This document shows, in pieces, positions 17,015 to 25,755 of a stretch of DNA of 64,000 nucleotides (the first letter of the stretch is position 1; each line of letters starts with the position of its first letter). Under the pieces are notes generated by a model that worked only from the letters and a program-made list of their open reading frames with translations, ran no database searches and had not been told where the DNA came from. The DNA is from RUG14300 sp964561145. GTDB lineage: Bacteria; Bacillota; Clostridia; Christensenellales; CAG-1252. Made by a program: the position numbers and the translations under genes. The stretch is taken from positions 7,304 to 71,303 of the forward strand of contig CAZLNZ010000013.1 in the NCBI GenBank assembly GCA_964561145.1. Reading direction: 5' to 3'.

Positions 17015-18205
17015 ATGGAAAACAAAAAAATCGACTATGCAAAAGAATCTCTCAAAAAACACGGTGAGTGGAAGGGAAAAATAGAGGTCGTCGCAACCGT
17101 TCCCGTAGCCAACAAAAACGATTTATCGTTAGCTTACACACCCGGTGTTGCAGAGCCCTGTCTTGCAATTCAAAAGGACGTTGATCAAAGCTATGAGTTG
17201 ACAAGAAGACACAATCTTTGTCTCGTTGTTACCGATGGTACCGCTGTTCTAGGTCTTGGCGATATCGGTCCGGAAGCAGGTATGCCTGTTATGGAGGGTA
17301 AGTGCGTTTTATTCAAGTCCTTCGGAGACGTCGATGCGTTCCCTCTCTGCATCAAGAGCAAGAGCGTGGATGATATTGTAAATACTATATATTTGATAAG
17401 CGGTTCCTTTGGCGGAGTCAATCTCGAGGATATCTCGGCACCGCGTTGCTTTGAAATCGAAAGAAAGCTCAAGGAAAAGTGTGATATACCTATCTTCCAC
17501 GACGACCAACACGGCACGGCTGTAATAACCCTTGCAGGACTTACAAATGCATTAAAGGTTGTCGGTAAAAACAAAGAAGAGGTTAGAGTGGTTATCAACG
17601 GAGCAGGTGCTGCAGCCATCTCTATTACACGTCTTTTATTAACAGCAGGCTTTAAGAATGTTACCCTCTGCGACAGAAAGGGCGCAATCTATAAGGGTCG
17701 TGTAGATAATATGAACTGGATTAAAACAGAAATGTCCGAAATTACCAACCCCGAAATGAAACAAGGTTCTCTTGCAGACGTTCTTGTCGGTGCAGACGTA
17801 TTTATCGGTGTATCCGCACCGGGCTGTGTTACAACCGAAATGGTTAGAACGATGAACAGAGACGCTATCGTGTTTGCTTGCGCCAATCCTACCCCCGAAA
17901 TCTTCCCCGAAGATGCCATCAAGGGAGGTGCAAAGGTCGTAGCAACAGGTCGTAGCGATTTTCCTAACCAAATCAACAACGTTTTAGCGTTCCCGGGAAT
18001 ATTCCGCGGAACCTTCGATGTTCGTGCAAGCGATATCAACGATGAAATGAAACTTGCAGCAGCTAACGCTTTGGCAAACTTGATTTCCGACGAAGAATTG
18101 AATCCCGAATATATTATTCCTGCGGCATTCGATCCAAGAGTAAAAGATGCTGTATCCAATGCAGTTGCAGAGGCTGCTAGAAGAAGCGGTGTTGCACGTA
18201 AATAA
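17015..18205 (+). CDS. NAD(P)-dependent malic enzyme (oxaloacetate-decarboxylating)
   Basis: Converts malate to pyruvate and CO2 with reduction of NAD(P). The 396-residue short bacterial form has the tyrosine motif AYTPGVAEPC (about 38-47), the lysine segment FPLCIKSKSVDD, the metal-binding FHDDQHGTAVIT (about residues 163-174) and the nucleotide-binding INGAGAAAIS. The start follows AAGGAG. The coenzyme preference cannot be decided by eye. It lies between the acidic membrane protein and formate-THF ligase; a 14-base-pair hairpin without T-tract separates it from the latter. Confidence 0.95.
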   Translation: MENKKIDYAKESLKKHGEWKGKIEVVATVPVANKNDLSLAYTPGVAEPCLAIQKDVDQSYELTRRHNLCLVVTDGTAVLGLGDIGPEAGMPVMEGKCVLFKSFGDVDAFPLCIKSKSVDDIVNTIYLISGSFGGVNLEDISAPRCFEIERKLKEKCDIPIFHDDQHGTAVITLAGLTNALKVVGKNKEEVRVVINGAGAAAISITRLLLTAGFKNVTLCDRKGAIYKGRVDNMNWIKTEMSEITNPEMKQGSLADVLVGADVFIGVSAPGCVTTEMVRTMNRDAIVFACANPTPEIFPEDAIKGGAKVVATGRSDFPNQINNVLAFPGIFRGTFDVRASDINDEMKLAAANALANLISDEELNPEYIIPAAFDPRVKDAVSNAVAEAARRSGVARK

Positions 18206-18225
18206 ATTATAGTTATCCAAACCTA

Positions 18226-18256
18226 TAGAATGCCTTTCCCGACGGGAGAGGCATTC
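18226..18256 (+). other. Intercistronic stem-loop
   Basis: AGAATGCCT...AGGCATTCT with inner CCC-GAC-GGG makes a stem of 14 pairs with a 3-base loop. It is not followed by T residues, so it is more likely an mRNA stability or partial attenuation element than a full terminator. Confidence 0.65.
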
Positions 18257-18283
18257 TGCAGATGAAAAGCCTTTGGAGGTGTT

Positions 18284-19948
18284 ATGAAAACAGACATTGC
18301 AATTGCTCAAGAAGCCCGAATAAGACCAATTACCGAAATTGCGGATAAGGTAGGAATACCTTCCGATTTTCTCGAGCCCTATGGACGATATAAGGCAAAA
18401 ATAGACAATGCCGTTTTTAACACCCTTAAACCAAAGGGCAAGCTTGTCTTGGTTACGGCTATAACTCCAACGCCTGCAGGCGAGGGTAAAACTACGACAA
18501 CCATAGGCTTAGCCGATGCCCTTAATGCTATAGGAAAAAAGACTGTGGTCGCTCTAAGAGAACCGTCTTTGGGCCCTGTTTTCGGTGTAAAAGGCGGTGC
18601 AGCGGGTGGAGGATATGCTCAGGTAATCCCGATGGAAGATATTAATCTGCACTTTACGGGGGATTTTCATGCAATCGGAGCAGCAAATAACCTATTGGCA
18701 GCAATGATTGATAATTCCATTCAGCAGGGTAATCCCCTTAATATCGATCCCAGAAGAATTACTTGGAAAAGATGCGTGGATATGAATGACCGTCAATTAA
18801 GGTTCATAGTCGACGGCTTAGGCGGTAAAGTGAACGGAACCCCCAGAGAGGATGGTTTTGAAATCACGGTCGCTAGTGAAATCATGGCGATACTCTGCCT
18901 TTCAACTTCAATATCCGACCTAAAAGAAAGACTTTCTAAAATCGTTATAGGATACACCTACGATGATAAACCCGTAACGGCAAGAGATTTGAAAGCACAG
19001 GGTGCAATGTGTGCACTGCTAAAAGATGCAATAAAGGCAAACCTTGTACAAACGCTTGAGGGAACACCGACTTTTGTGCATGGTGGTCCCTTTGCAAACA
19101 TTGCCCACGGCTGTAACTCGATTCTTGCAACAAAGCTTGCAATGTGCTTAGGTGATTATGCTATAACGGAAGCGGGCTTCGGTGGCGATTTGGGTGCCGA
19201 AAAGTTCCTGGATATAAAGTGTAGAATAGCCAATCTCAATCCTTCGGCAGTTGTTCTTGTAGCAACCGTAAGAGCCTTAAAAATGCATGGCGGTGTCGAT
19301 AAAAAGTCCCTCGATATTCCTAATAGTGAAGCCGTAAGAAGCGGAGTCGCCAACTTAAAAAGACACTTACACAATATTACATCGGTGTACAATCTTCCCG
19401 CAGTTGTCGCTATAAATAAATTCCCCTCGGACACCGAAGAGGAAATCAACGTAATAAAAGAAGAATGCAAGGGCTTTGGTGCAAAAGTTATTCTATCCGA
19501 CGTTTGGGCAAAAGGTTCAAAGGGAGGAATAGAGTTAGCCGAAGAAGTTGTTAGAATTTCACAATTGGATTCTCAACTCCAATTCAGCTATAATACCGAG
19601 GATAGCATTGTACAAAAACTTGAGGACATTTCCCGTAAAATTTACGGAGGAGAAGGCATCGTTCTCGGTAACGGCGTACAAAAGAAAATTGCCAAACTTG
19701 AAAAAGACGGATTCGATAAGCTTCCGATTTGCATTGCAAAAACACAGTACAGCTTTTCCGATAATCCTGCCCTTCTAGGCGCACCTGAAAACTTTAAAAT
19801 AACAATCAAGGATATCAAAGTCTCCGCAGGAGCCGGGTTTATTGTTGCCTATGCCGGAGATATTATGACTATGCCCGGACTTCCAAAGGTTCCGGCAGCA
19901 GAGAAAATCGATATTGACGATAACGGAGTGATTTCGGGACTATTTTAA
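18284..19948 (+). CDS. fhs: Formate--tetrahydrofolate ligase
   Basis: ATP-dependent formation of 10-formyl-THF from formate, used in one-carbon metabolism and in the Wood-Ljungdahl methyl branch. The 554-residue length is typical. The P-loop-like ATP motif TPTPAGEGKTTTTIGL (about 63-78) is clear, as are GGGYAQVIPMEDINLHFTGDFHA and the C-terminal AGAGFIVAYAGDIMTMPGLPK. The GGAGG ribosome binding site supports the start. No other Wood-Ljungdahl genes are in the window, so this alone does not show acetogenesis. Confidence 0.98.
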   Translation: MKTDIAIAQEARIRPITEIADKVGIPSDFLEPYGRYKAKIDNAVFNTLKPKGKLVLVTAITPTPAGEGKTTTTIGLADALNAIGKKTVVALREPSLGPVFGVKGGAAGGGYAQVIPMEDINLHFTGDFHAIGAANNLLAAMIDNSIQQGNPLNIDPRRITWKRCVDMNDRQLRFIVDGLGGKVNGTPREDGFEITVASEIMAILCLSTSISDLKERLSKIVIGYTYDDKPVTARDLKAQGAMCALLKDAIKANLVQTLEGTPTFVHGGPFANIAHGCNSILATKLAMCLGDYAITEAGFGGDLGAEKFLDIKCRIANLNPSAVVLVATVRALKMHGGVDKKSLDIPNSEAVRSGVANLKRHLHNITSVYNLPAVVAINKFPSDTEEEINVIKEECKGFGAKVILSDVWAKGSKGGIELAEEVVRISQLDSQLQFSYNTEDSIVQKLEDISRKIYGGEGIVLGNGVQKKIAKLEKDGFDKLPICIAKTQYSFSDNPALLGAPENFKITIKDIKVSAGAGFIVAYAGDIMTMPGLPKVPAAEKIDIDDNGVISGLF

Positions 19949-20012
19949 CCGGATTTGTCCCCTTATCGTTATCCAAATTTAAGAATAAAACCAACTGTAT
20001 CGAAAAACCCTA

Positions 20013-20040
20013 TTGACTTTATTTGAAAATTTGGTAAAAT
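20013..20040 (+). promoter_or_regulatory. Promoter of the deoCDB operon
   Basis: TTGACT and TAAAAT are separated by 16 bases, about 50 bases upstream of deoC. Confidence 0.75.
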
Positions 20041-20055
20041 ATATACATAAAACTT

Positions 20056-20074
20056 TGCGTAAAGCTTTTACGCA
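20056..20074 (+). promoter_or_regulatory. Palindrome in the deoC leader, candidate operator
   Basis: TGCGTAAA-GCT-TTTACGCA lies just after the expected transcription start and before the ribosome binding site AAGGAGA. Position and symmetry suit a repressor site; the regulator is not encoded next to it. An RNA hairpin role is also possible. Confidence 0.55.
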
Positions 20075-20088
20075 TTTAAGGAGAATAT

Positions 20089-20748
20089 ATGGATATTGTT
20101 GAAATTTTAGCAAAATGCGATCATACCTTATTAAAACAAACAGCTACTTGGGCAGACATTAAAGTAATTCTAGACGATGGAATTAAGTATGGTGTAGCCT
20201 CTGCTTGTATCCCCCCTTGCTTTGTAAAGCGTGCAAAGGAATATGTCGGTGACAGACTTACGATATGTACCGTTATAGGATTCCCTAATGGTTATAATAC
20301 AACAGCCGTTAAGGTTTTCGAAACTCGTGACGCAATCGAAAACGGTGCCGATGAAATCGATATGGTTATCAACATGGGTGCCCTTAAAGAGGGAGACGAA
20401 GAACTTGTACTCGATGAAATCAAGCAGATTAAAGCTGCCTGCGGAGATAAGATCTTAAAGGTTATCATTGAAACCTGCTTCCTTACAGAAAGAGAGAAAA
20501 TAACGATGTGCGAACTTGTAACAAAAGCCGGTGCCGACTTTATCAAGACATCCACAGGCTTTGGAACTAACGGCGCAACATTCGAAGATATCGATTTGTT
20601 TGCTCACCACGTAGGAGAAGGAATTCAAATCAAAGCAGCAGGCGGAATCGCAGACCTGGACGATGCTGAAAAATTTATCGAGCTTGGTGCAAACCGCCTC
20701 GGAACCAGTAGAATCGTCAAAATCGTCAAAGCAAAAGAACAACACTAA
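20089..20748 (+). CDS. deoC: Deoxyribose-phosphate aldolase
   Basis: Cleaves 2-deoxyribose-5-phosphate into glyceraldehyde-3-phosphate and acetaldehyde. The 219-residue class I aldolase has the Schiff-base lysine in ADFIKTSTGFG (Lys153), the early Asp in CDHTLLK, and the phosphate-binding KAAGGIADLDDA and GTSRI. It is the first gene of the deoC-deoD-deoB operon, which together degrades deoxynucleosides: the phosphorylase frees deoxyribose-1-phosphate, the mutase makes the 5-phosphate and the aldolase splits it. The ribosome binding site is AAGGAG. Confidence 0.97.
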   Translation: MDIVEILAKCDHTLLKQTATWADIKVILDDGIKYGVASACIPPCFVKRAKEYVGDRLTICTVIGFPNGYNTTAVKVFETRDAIENGADEIDMVINMGALKEGDEELVLDEIKQIKAACGDKILKVIIETCFLTEREKITMCELVTKAGADFIKTSTGFGTNGATFEDIDLFAHHVGEGIQIKAAGGIADLDDAEKFIELGANRLGTSRIVKIVKAKEQH

Positions 20749-20760
20749 GGAGATCATATT

Positions 20761-21468
20761 ATGCCTATTCCTACCCCACACATAACAGCAAAGGCAGGAG
20801 ATTTTGCCAAAACAGTCTTAATGCCCGGAGATCCTCTTCGAGCTAAGTTTATCGCAGACAACTTCCTTACTGACGCAGTATTGGTCAATAACGTAAGAGG
20901 AGTTAACGGATATACCGGATATTACAACGGAAAAAGAGTCTCCGTTATGGCTTCCGGTATGGGGCAACCCTCAATCGGTATCTATTCTTATGAGCTTTTC
21001 AACTTCTATGATGTTGAAAATATAATTCGTATAGGATCCTGCGGTGCTTATGACAAGGATCTTCACGTAAAAGATATAGTTATAGCAATGGGTGCTTGCA
21101 CAAACGGAAATTACGCATCTCAATACGGCTTAAACGGAACCTTTGCTCCCATCGCAGACTTCAATCTTGTAAGACGTGCAGTGGAAATATGCGAAAGAGA
21201 TAACTTGAAATATAAAGTAGGTAACATCTACTCTTCCGATATTTTCTACAACGAACAGGAACAATTCGAGTCTTGGGCAAAGCTCGGAGTTTTGGGCGTA
21301 GAAATGGAATCTGCTGCTCTATATTGCAACGCTGCAAGAAGTGGAAAAAAAGCATTGTGCATTTGCACTGTAAGCGATTCCTTTATATATCCGGAAGAAA
21401 ATACCTCAGCCGAAGAAAGACAAACAGCCTTCACCGCTATGATGAAGCTTGCCCTAGAGCTTGCATAA
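20761..21468 (+). CDS. deoD: Purine-nucleoside phosphorylase, DeoD type
   Basis: Phosphorolysis of purine (deoxy)nucleosides. The 235-residue hexameric type shows the phosphate-binding MPGDPLRAKFIADN near residue 21, the NNVRGVNGYTGYYNG segment, the GVEMESAALY segment that binds the ribose, and CTVSDSF. It starts 12 bases after deoC with its own AAGGAG. An intrinsic terminator directly downstream separates it from deoB, so deoB may be expressed at a lower level. Confidence 0.96.
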   Translation: MPIPTPHITAKAGDFAKTVLMPGDPLRAKFIADNFLTDAVLVNNVRGVNGYTGYYNGKRVSVMASGMGQPSIGIYSYELFNFYDVENIIRIGSCGAYDKDLHVKDIVIAMGACTNGNYASQYGLNGTFAPIADFNLVRRAVEICERDNLKYKVGNIYSSDIFYNEQEQFESWAKLGVLGVEMESAALYCNAARSGKKALCICTVSDSFIYPEENTSAEERQTAFTAMMKLALELA

Positions 21469-21481
21469 AAACAACACATTA

Positions 21482-21510
21482 GGGAGGGTTAGTACGCCCT
21501 CCCCTTTTTT
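21482..21510 (+). terminator. Intrinsic terminator between deoD and deoB
   Basis: GGGAGGG pairs with CCCTCCC (21482-21488 and 21497-21503) and is followed by C and six T. Being inside the operon, it probably acts as a partial terminator that tunes deoB. Confidence 0.85.
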
Positions 21511-21523
21511 AAAGGAGAATAGT

Positions 21524-22684
21524 ATGGCAAAAAGAGCCTTTATTATAGTTTTAGATAGCTACGGCATCGGGGAAATGCCCGATGCATATCTTTGGAACGA
21601 TCAAGGAAGCAATACCCTGGGAGCTATTAGAAATAATCCACACTTCGATTGTCCCAATCTAATTAATGCCGGTCTGTTTAATATTGACACCGTAGGCGGA
21701 GGAATCGAAAAGCCCTTCGCTTCATACGCCAGACTTGAAGAAAGAAGTAACGGAAAGGATACAACCACGGGTCACTGGGAGATTGCCGGCTTAGTTTCGG
21801 AAAATCCCTTTCCTACTTATCCTAACGGCTTCCCCGATGAGGTTTTGGACGAATTTAGAAAACGTACCGGAAGAGAAGTTTTATGCAACAAACCCTATTC
21901 GGGAACAGAGGTAATCAAAGATTACGGCGAAGAACATATCAAAACCGGGGCATTGATTGTTTATACCTCTGCAGACAGCGTATTCCAAATTGCAGCACAC
22001 GAAGATTATGTTCCCTTGAAAACCTTATACGAGTACTGTGAAATTGCAAGAGAAATATTGCAAGGAAAACACGGAGTAGGCAGAGTTATCGCTCGCCCCT
22101 TCACCGGAGAATATCCCTTTAAGAGAACTGCAAACCGACACGACTATTCATTGGTTCCACCCAAGAATACAATGCTCGATTTATTAAAGGAAAAGGGCTT
22201 ACAAACAATATCTGTGGGAAAAATCTATGATATCTTTGCGGGAAAATCGGTAAGCGAAAGTAATCGTACCACATCCAACGCAAATGGTATGCAAGTTACA
22301 CTTGAGGTTCAAAAAAGAGATTTCGAAGGCTTATGCTTCGTTAACCTTGTAGACTTCGATATGCTTTTCGGACACCGTAACGACATCGACGGTTATGCAA
22401 ACGCATCAACCGAATTCGATAGATGGCTCCCCTCCTTTATCGAGGGTATGAGAGAGGACGATATATTGATCATTACCGCAGATCACGGTTGCGATCCCTC
22501 TACCCCTTCCACAGACCACTCTAGAGAATATGTTCCAATGCTCTGTATCGGTAACAAGATAAAGCATGGCGTCAACTTAGGCACACGTTTCTTCTCCGAT
22601 ATTTCGGCAACTATTCTCGACTACTTTGATGTAGAGCAAAAAGATACCGCCGGAGATTCCTTCCTTCACGAGGTATTAAAATAG
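21524..22684 (+). CDS. deoB: Phosphopentomutase
   Basis: Interconverts (deoxy)ribose-1-phosphate and 5-phosphate. The 386-residue alkaline-phosphatase-superfamily enzyme has the metal-binding VLDSYGIGEMPDA, the catalytic Thr region GKDTTTGHWEI, DFDMLFGHRND, and the C-terminal TADHGCDPSTPSTDHSRE. I chose the ATG at 21524 because AAAGGAG is well spaced before it; the longer frame from 21461 would start inside deoD and run across the terminator. Third gene of the deo operon. Confidence 0.97.
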   Translation: MAKRAFIIVLDSYGIGEMPDAYLWNDQGSNTLGAIRNNPHFDCPNLINAGLFNIDTVGGGIEKPFASYARLEERSNGKDTTTGHWEIAGLVSENPFPTYPNGFPDEVLDEFRKRTGREVLCNKPYSGTEVIKDYGEEHIKTGALIVYTSADSVFQIAAHEDYVPLKTLYEYCEIAREILQGKHGVGRVIARPFTGEYPFKRTANRHDYSLVPPKNTMLDLLKEKGLQTISVGKIYDIFAGKSVSESNRTTSNANGMQVTLEVQKRDFEGLCFVNLVDFDMLFGHRNDIDGYANASTEFDRWLPSFIEGMREDDILIITADHGCDPSTPSTDHSREYVPMLCIGNKIKHGVNLGTRFFSDISATILDYFDVEQKDTAGDSFLHEVLK

Positions 22685-22704
22685 AATAGTAAAAAATACA
22701 ATTC

Positions 22705-22735
22705 AAAAGCTGGCATTGAAAAATGGCAGCTTTTT
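22705..22735 (+). terminator. Intrinsic terminator after deoB
   Basis: AAAAGCTG and CAGCTTTTT, with inner CATT/AATG and a GAAA loop, run into a T tract. Confidence 0.88.
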
Positions 22736-22795
22736 ATATAGTCAAAAGCGTCCGATGCATATAATGGAATCCACATGAAGTATGTCTGCTCTCAA

Positions 22796-22886
22796 TGATG
22801 ACTAGAATACCGACACAAAAGTGTCGTCCGTCGGGGTTCGACTGCAGGAATTGGCAACACATTCCGTTCACTCGGCGTGACATTTT
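22796..22886 (+). repeat. Dispersed intergenic repeat, diverged copy C
   Basis: Same order of elements as copies A and B: GATGA, ATACCGACAC, the inverted repeat CGACAC-AAAA-GTGTCG, GGTTCGACTGCAGG, and the end motif CCGTTCACTCGGCGTGACATTT. Sequence differs at many positions but the hairpin is kept. The rest of the gap 22736-22990 holds no gene I would support. Confidence 0.7.
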
Positions 22887-22990
22887 ATATAATAATAACT
22901 ATAATGTTTAGACATCTTTACGGTTTAATTATTACGCTCTGTATGATTTTTATATTTGTTTTTAAGGATATTATTTCTTTTTTTAGTGTC

Positions 22991-23659
22991 TTATTCTTCG
23001 GTAAGCGAGGTATAGAAGCCGTTGGGCTTGCCAATGATAAATCTAACAGCGCAAAGAACGCCTTCGGTAAAACATTTTCTTGATAGTGCCCTGTGTGTTA
23101 TTATTATTTGTTGGTGGGATGTGGTAAAATACACGCTGTGTTCCCCTTGTATATCCCCCATTCTTAGAGAAGCTGTCTCGATGGATTTGTTTTCACACTC
23201 TAATGCCTCTTTTACCCTTTTTGCAGTTCCCGAGGGTTTATCCTTTTTGCCTTTTCTGTGTATTTCGGTTATGGCTATATCCGCATTATCCAGATTGTTA
23301 GCAATGAATCTAACTGCCTCTGTAAAAAGTTCAACACCCTTGCAGAAATTTGATGATAGAAAAATTGGAATTTTATTCGATACTTGTTTTATTTTCTCGA
23401 TCTGTTCTTCAGAATAACCGGTAGTCCCTATTACTAAAGGTATCTTGTACTTCATTGCATAAGATAAAAGATTGTTTAATCCAAAAGGATGTGAAAAGTC
23501 TATTATACAATGTGCATTTACTTCTTCCTTTAATGGCAAGTAAGGAGGCTTTATATCGGCAAGATATTCAATTTTAAAGTCATCACTCTCTTTTATCAGT
23601 TCTTGTAGCTCCTTTCCCATAATTCCCCCTGCCCCGTTAATAATCACAGATATAGACAT
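22991..23659 (-). CDS. dapB: 4-hydroxy-tetrahydrodipicolinate reductase
   Basis: Reduces the DapA product in the lysine/diaminopimelate pathway. The 222-residue protein has the NAD(P) loop IINGAGGIMGKEL (about 6-18), IIDFSHP, VIGTTGYSEEQI and the signature EIHRKGKKDKPSGTA. In the E. coli enzyme this signature has two adjacent histidines; here the second is Arg, while the first His and the Lys before DxPSGTA remain. It is shorter than the 240-270 residues of most DapB, mainly from loss in the middle and end. It stands alone, divergent from the DUF1538 gene. The ribosome binding site is GGGAGG. Confidence 0.88.
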   Translation of the reverse strand: MSISVIINGAGGIMGKELQELIKESDDFKIEYLADIKPPYLPLKEEVNAHCIIDFSHPFGLNNLLSYAMKYKIPLVIGTTGYSEEQIEKIKQVSNKIPIFLSSNFCKGVELFTEAVRFIANNLDNADIAITEIHRKGKKDKPSGTAKRVKEALECENKSIETASLRMGDIQGEHSVYFTTSHQQIIITHRALSRKCFTEGVLCAVRFIIGKPNGFYTSLTEE

Positions 23660-23777
23660 GATAACCTCCCACTGAAAGTTAATTAAACATATTCAAGTTC
23701 TTCCTCTCGCATACCAAAATAATATGAGGATTTATGGAAAACTCACAAAAAAGCATATTATTGCCCCGTAATAAAGC

Positions 23778-23806
23778 TGTCATTTTTATAGAAGATATGC
23801 TATAAT
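23778..23806 (+). promoter_or_regulatory. Promoter abutting the DUF1538 start codon
   Basis: A consensus TATAAT (23801-23806) lies only 6 bases before the ATG at 23813, with a weak -35 around 23777-23783. Transcription would start at or next to the ATG, and no ribosome binding site is present. Confidence 0.55.
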
Positions 23807-23812
23807 ATTAAT

Positions 23813-25396
23813 ATGAACTTTTTGGCTAAACTTAAAGAATCGGTTTTATCCGTACTTCCCATTGCGATATTGATTATCGTTTTAGGGTTGACAATAGGAG
23901 GGTTCTCCTCTAACATTGCCGTAAAATTTGCAATCGGCTGTGTTTTTGTCATACTCGGAATGACTCTTTTTTCTTTAGGTGCTGATATGGCAATGATGCC
24001 TATAGGCAATTTGGTCGGTTCAAGGGTAACAAAAAGTCGTAACGTATGGCTAATTGCAATTATCAGCTTGATTATCGGCATAATTATCACTATTGCCGAG
24101 CCTGACCTTTTAGTTTTGGCAGCAAGACTCGATCCCGCCATCAACAAATGGGTGTTAGTAGTTGTTGTCGCTGTCGGTGTAGGCTTATTCCTTGCATTGG
24201 CAATGCTTAGAATCGTTTTTAAATGGAAACTTAAATGGCTTCTTTTGGGATTCTATACAATTGCCTTCGTATTAGCTATTTTTGTAGACGAAAACTTCTT
24301 CCCCCTAGCTTTCGACAGCGGTGGAATAACTACCGGTCCGATGACGGTACCCTTTATTATGGCATTAGGACTAGGCGTTACTGCGATGAACGGTAATTGT
24401 GATACCGACGACAGTTTTGGATTGGTAGCACTCTGCTCAATCGGACCTATTATTATGGTTCTTATCCTTGGCTTGATTCAAGATGTATCCACAGTAACCG
24501 TTGAAATTGCCGAAGTTTCCGAATCCGGTTGGTTTATGCCTTTCTTACAGGGATTGCCCGAGCAACTAAAGAACGTTGCAATCGCACTAGGACCAATTTG
24601 CGTATTCTTTGTCATCTTCCGCTTTGTAGCCTTAAAAGACCAAAGCAGATCTGAGTTCTTAAGAATCCTAATCGGTATTTTATATACCTACATAGGACTT
24701 GTAATCTTCCTCACAGGCGTTGAAGTCGGATTCCAGCCAGCAGGTTCTCTCTTAGGTCAAGCTATAGGAGAATACAATAAATGGCTATTAATACCCATAG
24801 GTGCGGTCGTTGCTTCCTTAATAATCGCAGCAGAGCCTGCTGTCCATATTCTTGTAAAACAAGTTGAAGAGGTTAGCGGCGGTACAATAAAGAAAAGCAT
24901 GCTTTTAATCACCCTGATGATAGGTGTATCCGTATTTGCGGCACTGGCAATGCTTAGAGTTGCAACAGGAATAAGTTTATGGTACTTCCTAGTTCCAGGA
25001 TATGCAATAAGCATGGTACTTATGTTCTTTGTACCAAAAAGCTTTACTGCAATCGCATTCGATAGCGGTGGCGTTGCAAGCGGTCCGATGACCGCAACCT
25101 TCCTTTTGCCTTTTGCAATGGGAGCTTGCTCTGCAATCGGCGGAAATATATTGACAGATGCCTTTGGTTTGGTTGCAATGGTTGCCTTTGCCCCCATTCC
25201 TTCTATACAGCTATTAGGTTTGATTGCAAGAATTAAGCAAAAGAGGGCGGGAGTTACCGAAAAGGAGAACGAGCCCGCCGTTATCCCCGAGGACGTAGAA
25301 GAGGGTGTTGTAGAGTTCGATCAGCAAGTCAATGAAAATGAGAATGTCGAAAAGAATACATCTGACGACTACGAAAACGAGGTTATTGAGTTTTAA
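23813..25396 (+). CDS. DUF1538 family integral membrane protein, two-fold repeat
   Basis: A 527-residue protein with about 14 membrane segments built as a tandem repeat. The diagnostic segment is AFDSGGITTGPMTVPFIMAL in the first half and AFDSGGVASGPMTATFLLPF in the second, each followed by a DxFGLVA motif and then a P-I segment. Each half matches one DUF1538 unit. The family is thought to be a transporter or channel but has no proven substrate. Two P-II-like genes follow directly (13-base gap, GGAGG), so gating or control by P-II proteins is likely. The start has no ribosome binding site and sits at the predicted transcription start. Confidence 0.9.
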   Translation: MNFLAKLKESVLSVLPIAILIIVLGLTIGGFSSNIAVKFAIGCVFVILGMTLFSLGADMAMMPIGNLVGSRVTKSRNVWLIAIISLIIGIIITIAEPDLLVLAARLDPAINKWVLVVVVAVGVGLFLALAMLRIVFKWKLKWLLLGFYTIAFVLAIFVDENFFPLAFDSGGITTGPMTVPFIMALGLGVTAMNGNCDTDDSFGLVALCSIGPIIMVLILGLIQDVSTVTVEIAEVSESGWFMPFLQGLPEQLKNVAIALGPICVFFVIFRFVALKDQSRSEFLRILIGILYTYIGLVIFLTGVEVGFQPAGSLLGQAIGEYNKWLLIPIGAVVASLIIAAEPAVHILVKQVEEVSGGTIKKSMLLITLMIGVSVFAALAMLRVATGISLWYFLVPGYAISMVLMFFVPKSFTAIAFDSGGVASGPMTATFLLPFAMGACSAIGGNILTDAFGLVAMVAFAPIPSIQLLGLIARIKQKRAGVTEKENEPAVIPEDVEEGVVEFDQQVNENENVEKNTSDDYENEVIEF

Positions 25397-25409
25397 AGGA
25401 GGAACTAAT

Positions 25410-25754
25410 ATGGAGGAAAAAGACATTGCTCCTCGATTACTAAGCATTATCATTAGCGAAGAAATGACCGATTCGTTGAACGAATATCTCATAAAAAAAG
25501 GATACCAAACAGTATCCTTTAAAGGGCATGGTACGGCAAAACAAACTTGGTTACATGTTCTTGGAATCGGCGAACGAGGTAAGTCGGTCATTTGGATGTT
25601 CGTAAAAAAAGAAGAGGTTGAGGACGTTTTCACCATCTTGAAAAACAAATTCAAGGCAGGACAAAAAAACGGAGCCGTAGCCTTTACCATTAAGCTCACA
25701 GGTGTCGGCGGAAAGCATACCCTAGAAGCCCTATTCGGCAAAGCGGAGGATTGA
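25410..25754 (+). CDS. P-II-like signalling protein, first of a pair
   Basis: A 114-residue protein. The start at MEEKDIAPR is chosen because of AAAGGAGGA 8 bases upstream; a longer frame would begin in the DUF1538 gene. It has the ferredoxin-like pattern of P-II relatives: SIIISEEMTDSLNEYLIKKG, a loop with HGTAKQTWLHVLG, then KSVIWMFVKKEEVEDVF and a C-terminal GAVAFTIKLTGVGG. The uridylylated Tyr loop of GlnB is absent. It probably regulates the DUF1538 membrane protein, as AmtB is controlled by GlnK, but the ligand is unknown. Confidence 0.75.
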   Translation: MEEKDIAPRLLSIIISEEMTDSLNEYLIKKGYQTVSFKGHGTAKQTWLHVLGIGERGKSVIWMFVKKEEVEDVFTILKNKFKAGQKNGAVAFTIKLTGVGGKHTLEALFGKAED

Positions 25755-25755
25755 T

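Noticed and set aside
22877..23083. Plus-strand frame of 68 residues after deoB
   Set aside because: No ribosome binding site, overlaps the dispersed repeat end and the dapB gene, low-complexity hydrophobic sequence.
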